Origin: Mesorhizobium sp. M1E.F.Ca.ET.045.02.1.1
GTDB lineage: Bacteria > Pseudomonadota > Alphaproteobacteria > Rhizobiales > Rhizobiaceae
Direction of reading: 5' to 3'
DNA length: 64,000 nucleotides
Assembly (NCBI RefSeq): GCF_003952485.1
Contig: NZ_CP034447.1
Span: 6,214,501-6,278,500, forward strand
Part shown: positions 7,212 through 15,163 of the stretch, in pieces
Layout of the letters: each line of letters opens with the position of its first letter
Numbering within the stretch: position 1 is the first letter of the stretch
Made by a program: the position numbers and the translations under genes
The notes under the pieces: generated by a model
Told to the model about the DNA's origin: nothing
Databases searched by the model: none
What the model saw: only the letters and a program-made list of their open reading frames with translations

Positions 7212-7511
7212 TTACTGGATGACCTGGACGACCCTGCGCGTGCTCGGGTCAACCAGAACCATATGATCGTTGACGATAGTATACCTGTACTGAACGTCCG
7301 GCACCTCCTGTAATTCGACCGTGTCCGGCACGGTCGAGCCGACGCCAAGCTCCAGTCCCAGAACATTGACCGAGGCGATCGGGTGCTTGTGGACGTATTC
7401 TTTCACAACGGTCTGCTGCTCGGGGGTGATGATCACCTCGTCCGCAGCGGCAAAGCCTATGCCGGCGATCAGAGCAAGGCCGGCAACAGCAGGAATGAGG
7501 GGGGTTTTCAT
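7212..7511 (-). CDS. DUF1236 secreted protein, copy 1
   Basis: Ninety-nine residues with a signal peptide ending near AAADE. The mature part has the DUF1236 hallmarks: ITPEQQTVVKEYVHKHP, then a VGSTVPDTVELQEVP core and a C-terminal YRYTIVNDHMVLVDP strand. The family is small, periplasmic and common in rhizobia; its function is unknown. AGGAG precedes two adjacent ATGs (7514 and 7511); the second has better spacing. The paralogue at 9263 is about the same length. Confidence 0.85.
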   Translation of the reverse strand: MKTPLIPAVAGLALIAGIGFAAADEVIITPEQQTVVKEYVHKHPIASVNVLGLELGVGSTVPDTVELQEVPDVQYRYTIVNDHMVLVDPSTRRVVQVIQ

Positions 7512-7752
7512 CATAGGTCTCCTGTTGTGTTGGCGAGCTCCGCCCCGCCTCCGCGATCGCGGAAACCTGGCAGGTCGAACATAGGAGCTCCGAGGGCCAA
7601 CGTCCGCGGAAAGCTCTTGTTCCGTCAGCGCCGGCCAATTGATGTTACCCCGCCGCGGTCGACGGTGAACCGCCGTGCAGGGCGGACGGGAACCGTCGCG
7701 CCGATTTCGCATTGTTTGCATTGGATGATTTGACAAGCCGAAAGTCCCGCCC

Positions 7753-8109
7753 ATGAGTGAAATTCTCGTCAGAAGCGATATGCCGCTTCGAGCCCCGGTG
7801 GCCATCACCGTCGGCGCCGGCTTCAAGCGCGAGATCGCCTCGCTGGCCGCGATGCAGAATTTCCTCAAGGAATGGCCCGCGGCGATGCGCGGCGACAGCT
7901 ATTGCGCGGCGGTTCGGGCTTGCGATGCGGCGCGGGCCGGGGAGATCAAACTCGAAAAGGCGCGGCGGGCCTTCCTCTCATTCGCGGAGAAGGCCGGCAT
8001 CATGTGGACCGGCATCGATCCGGTGACGGCGCTGCGCGAAGCCAAGATCAGGCGCAGGGCCAGGCTCGAGAGCCAAGCCCGGCAAAAAACGGCTGCGCGG
8101 TCGCCCTGA
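7753..8109 (+). CDS. DUF982 family protein
   Basis: It has 118 residues. Residues 12-95 match DUF982: a PVAITVGAGFKREI strand pair, an AMQNFLKEWP helix, an AVRACDAARAGE helix, and the KARRAFLSFAEKAGI segment. The C-terminus is basic. DUF982 proteins are small rhizobial proteins of unknown role, often in several copies and linked to nodulation or stress loci. The gene is divergent from the DUF1236 gene ending at 7212. Confidence 0.85.
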   Translation: MSEILVRSDMPLRAPVAITVGAGFKREIASLAAMQNFLKEWPAAMRGDSYCAAVRACDAARAGEIKLEKARRAFLSFAEKAGIMWTGIDPVTALREAKIRRRARLESQARQKTAARSP

Positions 8110-8381
8110 CGAGGAACAAGCGGCGCCCCTGCAAAGCGGCCCGACAGTCTGTTGGGGGTGATGCGGTCGACCGCCGGGCCTGACCGGCCTGGCAAGCCGG
8201 CTGCCGCCAACCCTAATATTAGCAAATCTGCAACAAAACCCCGATTGAAGCTTTTCCCCTGCTTACGGCGGCGATCGCCGCTTGAGCCCCAGCGTCGGCC
8301 ACATGGCTGTCATCCATCGAAACACTAGAGCGTTCCACCGTTTCACAGAAACGGCGAACCGATCTATCTCTTTGTTTTGAC

Positions 8382-8425
8382 GCAATTCCGGGCGGAAAAC
8401 CGCTACGCATTTTTCCTGGAATTGC
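8382..8425. repeat. Repeat family A, single copy
   Basis: A 44-bp unit bounded by GCAATTCC and GGAATTGC, with one internal change (GGGCGG for GGACGG) relative to the consensus. A GTTTCACAGAAAC hairpin element about 40 bp upstream belongs to the larger composite repeat seen in related genomes. It ends 20 bp before the stop of the zinc-ribbon gene on the other strand. Confidence 0.9.
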
Positions 8426-8444
8426 TCTAGCGCCGCGAGGTTCC

Positions 8445-8639
8445 TCAGCGGCCAAGGTGTTTATGGCGATGAAAGATCGCAAGCTTCTCGCCATAGGGAA
8501 GCCTCACCTCCTCGAGGCATTTCTCGCATCTGAACCTGGAGACCGTCCTGACCCAGGATCCCTTTTTGACGATGGTCAGGGAGCAACTCGGACATTGAAA
8601 AGTCAGATCTTTGTCGCTCAGGTCTCTGGATAGGGTCAT
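8445..8639 (-). CDS. Small zinc-ribbon protein, copy 1
   Basis: Sixty-four residues with two CXXC knuckles, CPSC (16-19) and CEKC (38-41), spaced as in a zinc ribbon. It ends in a basic stretch (FHRHKHLGR). GGGGAGAATAGG lies just before the ATG. A paralogue at 11000-11200 shares the pattern C-P-x-C, GSW, FRC-x-x-C, and KLAIF-x-RHK. It probably binds zinc and perhaps nucleic acid; no function is established. Confidence 0.75.
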   Translation of the reverse strand: MTLSRDLSDKDLTFQCPSCSLTIVKKGSWVRTVSRFRCEKCLEEVRLPYGEKLAIFHRHKHLGR

Positions 8640-8820
8640 CCTATTCTCCCCAGGAGGCGGTCACACCTTCGCCAACAACGATTGCACAACGTCCAGCGCC
8701 AAAACTGTGAACGACCTCACATGATCAGAGCGGCCATTGCGCTTCAGCGCGCAACGCCGTTCACTGCCGTCCAATCCAGGCCGGCAGCCGGTCGACATCG
8801 AATGGCGGGAAGGGCAGCTG

Positions 8821-9042
8821 TCAGTTCGGCGACGACTCGCCCAGTGGTTCGGTGAGGAAGGATGCGGCGATCAGGTCGTCCGCATCGATGCGTAGGGAGC
8901 CCTCGCCGCTCCCCATGATGGCAGCGACCTTCTGGAAGGTCTTCATCTCATGTTCGGTGATCCTGGCGTCCCGCATCCTGGCTTTCAGATCGGCGACACG
9001 CATCCCGAGCGACCGGGATGTTCCGATTTCTCGTTTCGACAT
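8821..9042 (-). CDS. Small hypothetical protein
   Basis: Seventy-three residues beginning MSKREIGTSRSLGMRV. AGGACTGACCAAC precedes the ATG. It has two helical segments (VADLKARMRDARITEHEM and FQKVAAIMG) and an acidic tail. No family was recognised. An upstream in-frame ATG at 9219 would add 59 low-complexity residues and is not supported by a ribosome binding site. Confidence 0.55.
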   Translation of the reverse strand: MSKREIGTSRSLGMRVADLKARMRDARITEHEMKTFQKVAAIMGSGEGSLRIDADDLIAASFLTEPLGESSPN

Positions 9043-9262
9043 GTTGGTCAGTCCTCCTCGCCCCAGCCCTTGCCTGTTGCGCCGCCGCCCGAATCCGCAT
9101 CCTGCCAACGGCTTATGTTGCTTATGAGGCAACGCGAACCCAGAGGCGGCAACGCCCGCCCGGGCGGAAGGTTCCGTTAGCGTTTGGTAACAAAATAATA
9201 CTGGGTTATGGCCCGCCACCCGCGGAGGGCGGGGCCATCCCCAGCGCTGCCTGGCACCTTTC

Positions 9263-9562
9263 TTACTGGATCACCTCGACGATCTTGCGGGTGTCGGGAT
9301 CGACGACGATCGTCTGGTTGTCGACGACGACGTAGCGGTATTTGACGTTCGGCACTTCGTGCAGTTCGACCGTATCGGGAAGCGTGCTGCCGATACTGAG
9401 CTCGACACCAGGAACCTCCACCGAGGCCAGCGGCTGCTTGTGCACATATTCGCGGATCACCGTCTGCTGCTCGGGCTGGATGATGACGTCCTGAGCGGCC
9501 GCGGCGCCTGCGCCGGCGAGCAGCAGGAGGCCCGCGGCGGCGACTGTGAGGTGCATTTTCAT
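9263..9562 (-). CDS. DUF1236 secreted protein, copy 2
   Basis: Ninety-nine residues, signal peptide 1-23 (ending AAAAQ), then the DUF1236 domain: IQPEQQTVIREYVHKQP, SIGSTLPDTVELHEVP and YRYVVVDNQTIVVDP. It is about 70 percent similar by eye to the gene at 7212. AAGGAAAAGACC precedes the ATG. It is divergent from the longer DUF1236 gene at 9808, and the 245 bp between them should contain both promoters. Confidence 0.85.
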   Translation of the reverse strand: MKMHLTVAAAGLLLLAGAGAAAAQDVIIQPEQQTVIREYVHKQPLASVEVPGVELSIGSTLPDTVELHEVPNVKYRYVVVDNQTIVVDPDTRKIVEVIQ

Positions 9563-9807
9563 GGTCTTTTCCTTTGCATTCGTGGTTGCATCGCCTCCCA
9601 CGCTGCGCCTGCGATTTTCCACAGCCGGTAGGCACTCGGCCCAACGCCGATGGCCAGGCCTTGTTCCTGCAAACAAGCCTTGTTCCTGCAAAATTGCCGC
9701 CGGCGCTCTCACAAAATGTCACCGCAGCCTCGCGAAACGTTTCGGAACAATGCTTTTCAGCCCGGGTTACCCAAGCGAAGGGACCGACTTTCCGAGGAGA
9801 AAATCAG

Positions 9808-10614
9808 ATGAAACGTCTTCTGATCACGAGCATGATCGCGCTCGGCGTCGGTTGCGGTGCCGCGATGGCGCAGACCGAATCCGCGCAGCCGAGCAGCGAC
9901 AACAACTGCGTCGCCGGCCAGGCCGACTGCCAGAAGGGTGGCAAGGCTCAGGGCAAGATGAAGCCGCGGGCCGAGCAGAAAGCCCAGGGGCAGAACGGCG
10001 CCAACACCGAAGAGCAGGTTCAGGGCAAGGCCAAGATGAAGACCGATGAGCAGGCTCAAGGTCAGGCCGGCACCAGCACCGAGCAGCAGGCTCAGGGCAA
10101 GACCAAGATGAAGACCGACGAGCAGGCCCAGGGTCAGGCTGGCACCAAGACCGAGGAGCAGGCTCAGGGTACGGCCAAGTGCCAGACCGGCATGGCCAAC
10201 TGCCCGAAGGGCTCGAAGACGAACGAACAGGCCCAGGGCAAGACCAAGACAAAGACCACTGAGCAGAATGCCCAGACCAAGACCGGCACCACCACCGAGC
10301 AGAATGCTCAGGGCAATGCCAACGTTCAGACCGACCAGAACAAGACGGCCTCGATCACCAACGTGACGGTCGAGCAGAAGACGCAGATCACGCAGATCAT
10401 CCACGAGACCAATATCCAGCCGGTCCGCGATGTCAGCTTCGACATCTCGGTCGGCATCGAGGTTCCCCGGCACAAGATCCGCCTGCATCGACTGCCGGCC
10501 CGCATCGTCAAGATCGTCCCGGCCTATGAGGACTATGAGTACTTCGTACTGGCCGACGGACGCATCGTCATCGTCGACCCGAACACCTATACGATCGTGC
10601 TGATCCTGACCTGA
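9808..10614 (+). CDS. DUF1236 protein with long Gln/Lys/Thr repeat region
   Basis: It has 268 residues from ATG 9808 after GAGGAGAAAATCAG. Signal peptide 1-21 (ending AMAQ). Residues 35-190 are imperfect repeats built on KTDEQAQGQAGT and MKTDEQAQGK units, highly polar and probably disordered. Two CQ/CP motifs (DCQKGGK, NCPKGSK) bracket the repeats. Residues 195-268 are the DUF1236 domain ending in strand pairs YEYFVLADGRIVIVDP. It is likely periplasmic or surface-associated and may act as a hydrophilic stress protein. A strong terminator follows at 10639. Confidence 0.85.
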   Translation: MKRLLITSMIALGVGCGAAMAQTESAQPSSDNNCVAGQADCQKGGKAQGKMKPRAEQKAQGQNGANTEEQVQGKAKMKTDEQAQGQAGTSTEQQAQGKTKMKTDEQAQGQAGTKTEEQAQGTAKCQTGMANCPKGSKTNEQAQGKTKTKTTEQNAQTKTGTTTEQNAQGNANVQTDQNKTASITNVTVEQKTQITQIIHETNIQPVRDVSFDISVGIEVPRHKIRLHRLPARIVKIVPAYEDYEYFVLADGRIVIVDPNTYTIVLILT

Positions 10615-10638
10615 TCCGCATCAGAATCTCGACGAAAT

Positions 10639-10674
10639 AGGCCCGCGTTGCCCTCAGGCAAAGCGGGCCTCTTT
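10639..10674 (+). terminator. Rho-independent terminator of the 9808 gene
   Basis: AGGCCCGC (10639-10646) pairs with GCGGGCCT (10663-10670) around a 16-base loop, followed by CTTTC. It is 24 bp after the DUF1236 stop codon. Confidence 0.75.
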
Positions 10675-10684
10675 CGCGCGCGTC

Positions 10685-10972
10685 TCATGGCCGTCGAAGC
10701 TGCGCTGCCTGCGAAAGAGCAAGCAAGCCATATTTAGGGGAGCGGGAACCCGGACAGCCCAGCCTGCTTATCGTGGTGACACAGGACTTCGCAGGCCGGG
10801 CCGTGTCCGACAGTTGAATGCCAGGCATCGGCAGTGTGCATCCGTCGGGGCAGATGTGCAACTCATGGTACTCGAACGCATGAATGCGGCGCGGCTTGTC
10901 CAATTGCCGTTGCAATTCCGCCGCTCGGCACGGCGGCGTGACTTTTCGGACGATCAGACGTCTCCGCGGCAC
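10685..10972 (-). CDS. Uncertain hypothetical ORF
   Basis: Ninety-five codons from GTG 10972, containing RRIHAFEYHELHICPDGC near the middle. The composition is plausible for a protein, but there is no Shine-Dalgarno sequence and no family was recognised. It is 28 bp downstream of the zinc-ribbon gene on the same strand. It may be a decayed or non-coding ORF. Confidence 0.25.
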   Translation of the reverse strand: MPRRRLIVRKVTPPCRAAELQRQLDKPRRIHAFEYHELHICPDGCTLPMPGIQLSDTARPAKSCVTTISRLGCPGSRSPKYGLLALSQAAQLRRP

Positions 10973-10999
10973 GATCGAATTGGGCAGTCCCGACTTTGG

Positions 11000-11200
11000 T
11001 TAGAGCCGTTGAGCCAGACGCTTGTGTCTTTCGAATATGGCGAGTTTGTCAGGGTAGCCGAGACGAACATTCTCGCTGCAGTTCTGGCATCTGAAGTTGG
11101 CGATCACCTTGAACCACGAGCCTTTCCTGACAATCGGGTGCTTGCAGCGCGGACACTCGAATTTGAGATCAACATTGTTAAGTTCGACAGGTATGGGCAC
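11000..11200 (-). CDS. Small zinc-ribbon protein, copy 2
   Basis: About 66 residues with CPRC and CQNC knuckles, GSWFKV between them, and a basic end (KLAIFERHKRLAQRL). It is paralogous to the gene at 8445 along its whole length. GTG at 11200 follows GGGGA with five-base spacing; ATG at 11212 and TTG at 11233 are in-frame alternatives without a good site. The alignment with the paralogue also favours a start near 11200. Role unknown; zinc binding is inferred. Confidence 0.7.
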   Translation of the reverse strand: MPIPVELNNVDLKFECPRCKHPIVRKGSWFKVIANFRCQNCSENVRLGYPDKLAIFERHKRLAQRL

Positions 11201-11590
11201 CAGCTTCCCCATGGCTTGCAAGATGCCCGCCAAACCCTGGGCTGACGGACATCTCTGCTCCGCCGGCGATGAAGGAACGCTCTCGCCAGCTCTATTCGAA
11301 TGAGGCAGCGAGCGTTATGTTTCAGCGCCCGGACCAATACCTTGCCGCGCCGGACTTCAGTCTCACGAGCTCTGCTGACATTCGTCACGGCGAGGAGCGT
11401 GACTGGTGCTGAAAGACCGGTGTGAGATCTGCGCCGAGGTGCGTGCCGATACCGGCAGCCGAGGCTCGGAATTCCGCTCAACCCCGCACTTGACCTGCCG
11501 GCGCCGTCATCAAAATGAATGGCGACGGTCGCAAATGCCCATGCAAGCCTCGGGACCGGCAAAGCAAGCAGCAACGGCATGGGTGTTTTG
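11201..11590. other. Gene-poor stretch
   Basis: About 390 bp without a convincing gene or repeat. Long open frames on both strands have atypical composition. TTGACC at about 11489 could be a -35 box for the small gene at 11591, but no clear -10 follows. Confidence 0.4.
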
Positions 11591-11773
11591 ATGAAAGCTG
11601 TCGGCCTCTACCGATGTCCAGGAGACCCGCCGTTCGCTTGTGTCCTGGAAGGAACCAGGGGCACTTACATTACCGAAAATGCCTATCGCGCAGGAGGATT
11701 CAAGCCGGATTTCGAGGCGTTGCCCTGGGAAGGAGACTATCGGGCCAGACGGGAGAACACGCCAACGGTTTGA
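11591..11773 (+). CDS. Small hypothetical protein
   Basis: Sixty residues beginning MKAVGLYRCPGDPPFAC. It has a compact pattern (TYITENAYRAGGFKPDF, then LPWEGDYRARR) that looks like a real small folded protein. There is no clear ribosome binding site, and the frame remains open upstream to 11519. No family was recognised. Confidence 0.45.
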   Translation: MKAVGLYRCPGDPPFACVLEGTRGTYITENAYRAGGFKPDFEALPWEGDYRARRENTPTV

Positions 11774-11797
11774 CTTCCGGATTGGCCGGCCGAAATC

Positions 11798-12076
11798 CTA
11801 GCCCCAGTCGTCCATTTTATATAACGGAATATGCGAGTTGGCGATCAGCCATTGCATGGCAATCGATTGCAGCAACTGCGCTTTGGAAACCCGCATCTCG
11901 GCCGCGGCCCCATCCAGGGCTTCCTCGATATCTGCTTCCATGCCCAGATCGCCCGCATTTCTGAGAACGAGCGCGGCCCGGCGAAGCAGCGCCTTCAGAT
12001 CAGAGCCAGACATCTCGCCGGTTCGATCGGCGGCCGAGAGCAGTTCCTGGGCGAAGTTTGCAGGTCCCATTTCCAT
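11798..12076 (-). CDS. Hypothetical helical protein
   Basis: Ninety-two residues beginning MEMGPANFAQELLSA. It is almost wholly alpha-helical and acidic (GSDLKALLRRAALVLRNAG, then ADIEEALDGAAAEM) and ends IPLYKMDDWG. The product is unrecognised. Codon usage looks coding. No obvious Shine-Dalgarno precedes the ATG, and an internal ATG two codons on is possible. Confidence 0.5.
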   Translation of the reverse strand: MEMGPANFAQELLSAADRTGEMSGSDLKALLRRAALVLRNAGDLGMEADIEEALDGAAAEMRVSKAQLLQSIAMQWLIANSHIPLYKMDDWG

Positions 12077-12188
12077 AGTCTACGGCCAACGCGTGGAGGG
12101 AGCCATCAAGCATCCCCGCGAGCTCTGGTTAATCCACAGCTTGCAGCGGCCCCGCCGGTGGCCGGCAGCGGACCCAGGGACTCGATTA

Positions 12189-12422
12189 TTACGGGGGAGG
12201 CTTCACATCGAAAATCACCGCGGTGGAGAGCACGCGGCGTGACTGGGCGTCCCGGACCTTGATCGTCAACTGCCGGCGGGCGCCCGGCAGAACGCCTCTC
12301 GCAAAATCAGCCAAGGCAAGAGCGACCTCGTCTTTGACCGCCTCGAGGTCGGGAAGATCGAGGCCCTCCCTGTCAATCAGGACGTCGTCCCCCTCCTGAG
12401 TATCGAAGTAGAATTTCGGCAT
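12189..12422 (-). CDS. DUF6894 family protein
   Basis: Seventy-seven residues beginning MPKFYFDTQEGDDVLIDREG. The pattern of an FYFDT strand, D-x-EGLDLPDLEAVKDE helix and a C-terminal strand pair (LTIKVRDAQSRRVLS) matches the DUF6894 family, widespread in multiple copies in Rhizobiales. No function is established. It is a single gene with its own upstream region. Confidence 0.8.
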   Translation of the reverse strand: MPKFYFDTQEGDDVLIDREGLDLPDLEAVKDEVALALADFARGVLPGARRQLTIKVRDAQSRRVLSTAVIFDVKPPP

Positions 12423-12662
12423 CTTGACCCAACATGATCAATGTGCCGATCGGGAACGGATTGGCTCTGGCTTGGTTCCTGAAAGCAGAAGTCCCGGACC
12501 ACATGCCCTCAGGGCATCGGCCGAAAGGCCTAGCCGCGGGGGTTCGTTTGAGGCATTGTTCAGCCTTGCGGTCACCCCGGAAAAGGTGCAAGGGTCGGGA
12601 TGGGTAGAGCAATGGGCGAGGTCGCCGAGGATCGCATGCGGTCGCGGCGCTCGGTTGGGCAA

Positions 12663-12953
12663 ATGTATTTTCCGCAGTTTCTTGTGGGAATGACGGCAAC
12701 ACTCCTGGTGATCCTCGGTTGGACCTATGCAGCCACGGGATCGGCTTGGGCGTCGCTCGGCTGGACATTCCTGGCAGCCGTGGTGCTGCAGGCAGGCTAC
12801 TTCGTGGCGGTGCTGTGGCTCGTATTCACCCAAGCCCGCTCGACGCACGAGACGAAGCAAGACGCCAGCCCCGCCAAGCTGCCCGGCCCGTTCGAGCGGG
12901 ACGGCATTATCCACACGCTGATCTCACGGCTGTTCCCCAGCCTGCTGCCGTAA
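12663..12953 (+). CDS. SyrA/ExoX-like exopolysaccharide production repressor
   Basis: Ninety-six residues from ATG 12663 (MYFPQFLVGMTATLLVIL). It has two membrane helices (about 2-20 and 33-55) and the segment VVLQAGYFVAVLWLVF, which fits the SyrA/ExoX family of small inner-membrane proteins that modulate exopolysaccharide synthesis in rhizobia. The rest is a short cytoplasmic tail. In-frame ATGs at 12600 and 12636 exist, but family members usually begin MY-x-P. It is separated by 14 kb from the glycanase and Prs genes that could act on the same polymer. Confidence 0.7.
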   Translation: MYFPQFLVGMTATLLVILGWTYAATGSAWASLGWTFLAAVVLQAGYFVAVLWLVFTQARSTHETKQDASPAKLPGPFERDGIIHTLISRLFPSLLP

Positions 12954-12990
12954 AGCGCGTCGCCCAAAAGCGGATTCAGGCGACGCGCTT
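12953..12990. terminator. Bidirectional terminator-like hairpin
   Basis: AAGCGCGTCGCC (12953-12964) and GGCGACGCGCTT (12979-12990) form a 12-bp perfect stem between two convergent genes. The same TAAAGCGCGTCGC core recurs at 41758 and 49311, so it is also a member of a widespread rhizobial repeat. Confidence 0.7.
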
Positions 12991-13002
12991 GCCGGCGCGA
13001 CG

Positions 13003-13413
13003 TCAGCGTGCGGTGACGGCTGTGACCGAGCGCACGGCGGCCTGCGAAGCCGAGAACACAATGAAGGCAAAGACAAGCACGGCGGCAGCGACGATCAGCG
13101 AGCCGATCGCCACGACCGGCTCGATCTCCGGATGGCCCCCCGCCAGCATCCAGTAGAGCGCCGGCAGCATAATCACGATGCCCACCGTATAGAGGCCGTA
13201 GTGGATCATGGCGATCCGGCGCTCGGCCTTGGCCGGATTGAGCGCATAGTAGCCGCCGAAGATCGCGCTGGTGACCCATCCGAGAAGGTTGATGTGAGCA
13301 TGCGCCGGGAAGGCGCCGTGATCGCCCGAAATCGCCATCTGCAGCCCAGCGGCGATGCCGAGGATGAGAAACACGATGGCCGTCTTGAAGAAAAGTTCCG
13401 AAACCCGTGGCAT
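13003..13413 (-). CDS. Small heme-copper-oxidase-like membrane protein
   Basis: It has 136 residues from ATG 13413, which follows GGGAGGACAACAAA. Four membrane helices are predicted by eye. The motif HAHINLLGW (38-46) at the start of helix 2 resembles the heme-binding helix of cbb3/NorB-type subunit I and of related small proteins often annotated as cytochrome-c oxidase. It is far too short for a catalytic subunit. It may bind heme or metal in a respiratory or nitric-oxide context. It is a single gene. Confidence 0.65.
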   Translation of the reverse strand: MPRVSELFFKTAIVFLILGIAAGLQMAISGDHGAFPAHAHINLLGWVTSAIFGGYYALNPAKAERRIAMIHYGLYTVGIVIMLPALYWMLAGGHPEIEPVVAIGSLIVAAAVLVFAFIVFSASQAAVRSVTAVTAR

Positions 13414-13630
13414 TTTGTTGTCCTCCCAATGCCCTGAAAAACCCTCACCCGCTAAATCTACACGCTGCAAAGCATATTAGCCACGACGCGCAGGGAGCGG
13501 CTGTGGATTTTGGTGTGGATCGCGGGCGGTGCCGGGCGGAGCCAGCAAGCTCGCTAATGTTTCAGGCGCTGGCGGAACAGAGGGGCGCGAAGGCACGCGA
13601 CCATGCCCGGCGTGCGCCCGCCAAAACAAA

Positions 13631-13657
13631 ATGCCGCCGGGCGAGGCCCGGCGGCAT
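13631..13657 (-). terminator. Terminator of the 13696-14457 gene
   Basis: ATGCCGCCGGGC and GCCCGGCGGCAT form a 12-bp perfect stem with a 3-base loop. On the minus strand it is followed by TTTTGTTTT. It lies 38 bp after the stop codon. Confidence 0.85.
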
Positions 13658-13695
13658 GACAGTTTCACCCTCTGGCAGGTTTGCCGCTTCGCGCC

Positions 13696-14457
13696 TTACG
13701 GCGTCGTCGTCGCGGCGGCTGCCTGGTCGATCTTGTCGGCCAGCACGCCCTTGGCCCAGTCGGTGACTTCGGCGTCGACCGGCTTGTTGGCCATGTCGGC
13801 AAGGGCTGCGTCCAACGTCGCGTCGTCCGGCGCGGGCGTATTGGCAGCCTCCGTCTGGGCATCGGTGAGTGCCTGGTTGGCGTCGTTCAGCGCGGTGGTC
13901 GCGTCATCGATCTGCCCCTGCAAAGCGTCGATCTGTTCTTGGGTGGCGTTCGGGTCCGCCTGCAGCGCGGTCATCTGCGCATTCAGGTCGTCGAGCGCGG
14001 CCTGGGCATCGGCCACGGCCTGGGTTGCCGCGTCAACCGCGGCTTGCGCGTTCTTGGCTGCCGCCGCCTGAGTCACATAGGCCTGGATGGCCGCAAACTT
14101 CGGGCTCTTGGAGTTCATGTAAGCGTTGATGTTGCGCTGCAGCGAGTTCAGCCGGCCGAGCTTGGCATGCAGGTTCTTTTCCTTCGGCGTCGCGGGCGTG
14201 TCATCCGTGACGTCGTCGGTCGTGTCGTCCTGCGACTTCGCCAACTGGCCCGGAGCCGATGCCTTGCCGTGCGTTGCGCCACTGTTGCCCTTGCCGCCGC
14301 CGTTGCCGCCGCCTTTACCGTTGCCGCCGCCGTGGTCGCCGCTGTTGCCGTGACCACCGCCATTGCCACCACCGTTGCCGCCGGCGCCGGCAAGCGCCGG
14401 AGCAGTCGCGAGTGCCAGGACGGCCAGTGAGGCCAGAAGTGTCTTTCGGATCGTCAT
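13696..14457 (-). CDS. Secreted Gly-rich protein with coiled-coil region
   Basis: It has 253 residues from ATG 14457 after GGAGAAACATT. Signal peptide 1-23 (ending ALAGAGG). Residues 24-60 are almost only Gly, Asn, His, Lys and Ser (HGGGNGKGGG-type). An acidic linker follows, then residues 115-215 are Ala/Gln/Asp-rich with heptad character (AVADAQAALDDLNAQ, DALQGQIDDATTAL). It is probably a periplasmic or cell-surface structural protein; no family was recognised. A strong terminator follows it. Confidence 0.7.
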   Translation of the reverse strand: MTIRKTLLASLAVLALATAPALAGAGGNGGGNGGGHGNSGDHGGGNGKGGGNGGGKGNSGATHGKASAPGQLAKSQDDTTDDVTDDTPATPKEKNLHAKLGRLNSLQRNINAYMNSKSPKFAAIQAYVTQAAAAKNAQAAVDAATQAVADAQAALDDLNAQMTALQADPNATQEQIDALQGQIDDATTALNDANQALTDAQTEAANTPAPDDATLDAALADMANKPVDAEVTDWAKGVLADKIDQAAAATTTP

Positions 14458-14899
14458 AATGTTTCTCCGCAGGTGATCGCCACCAATGCCCAACCGCTAG
14501 ATCGCCTCATATGAGAATTCCCTAACGGCTTGGAGTAACTTTTAGTCAAAATCAGTCGCGGCAAGGGAGCGACCTGGGAAATACCTTCATCTCCAACCTA
14601 GAGAATGCATTAAGCCATTGAAATCTCACGATAATATTTGGCCCAAATCGAGATCGGCCCTCTGGAACAATGAAGGCCCATACCCCGTCGGACCATAGGC
14701 CCAGCCCCACTCAGCCTGCGTCCACAGAGGGCTTCATCTCCTTGTTATACCGCGCTTTTTTGGAGAAATATCGCACTGGTTGTGGACGCCATCTACTAGC
14801 ACCGGGAGTACTTGAGCGCGAGGCGCGCCAACGGTTTTGATTTCAGACATCCCGAGCCGATGCCAGTATATATCATTATATACTCTCGCTGGATTTCCC
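14458..14899. other. Intergenic region with one short palindrome
   Basis: About 440 bp, AT-richer near its left end, where the promoter of the minus-strand gene ending at 13696 must lie. AGTATATA-TCAT-TATATACT at 14865-14884 is a perfect 8-bp palindrome 15 bp beyond the tadE-fragment stop. A 56-codon plus-strand frame at 14670-14840 has no ribosome binding site and is not called. Confidence 0.5.
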
Positions 14900-15163
14900 C
14901 TAGCTGCCGATCAGCGGCACGGTGACGGACGTCGAATAGTTGATCGGGTAGTCGCTGAAATAGGGGAAATTGATGACGAAGGCGTAACTGGCGCTCACTT
15001 GCGCCATCTTGAAACCGCCGCTCGGCGGATCGGTGGTGATCGTGACGTTCACATTCTTCAGGCCAAGCGCCTGCAGCTTCTTGGTCGCGATCGCCTGGAT
15101 ATCGGACTCGGTCAGGCGGAATCCATAATCGGGCGATTCAGTTCCGACTATGACTGAGGACAA
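14900..15163 (-). pseudogene. Duplicated C-terminal fragment of the TadE-like gene
   Basis: The open frame encodes about 71 residues closely matching the C-terminus of the neighbouring TadE-like protein: [34 protein letters not shown] and [13 protein letters not shown] compared with [16 protein letters not shown] and so on. The N-terminal membrane helix is absent. It begins only at a TTG inside the end of the intact gene. It is best seen as a tandem partial duplication, either a decayed copy or a soluble fragment translated by coupling. Confidence 0.7.

Noticed and set aside
7515..7868. N-terminal extension of the DUF1236 gene
   Set aside because: It is Arg/Pro-rich, lacks a ribosome binding site, and the signal peptide only starts at 7511/7514.
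14670..14840. Plus-strand frame of 56 codons
   Set aside because: No ribosome binding site, no recognisable composition, and it lies in a plain intergenic region.
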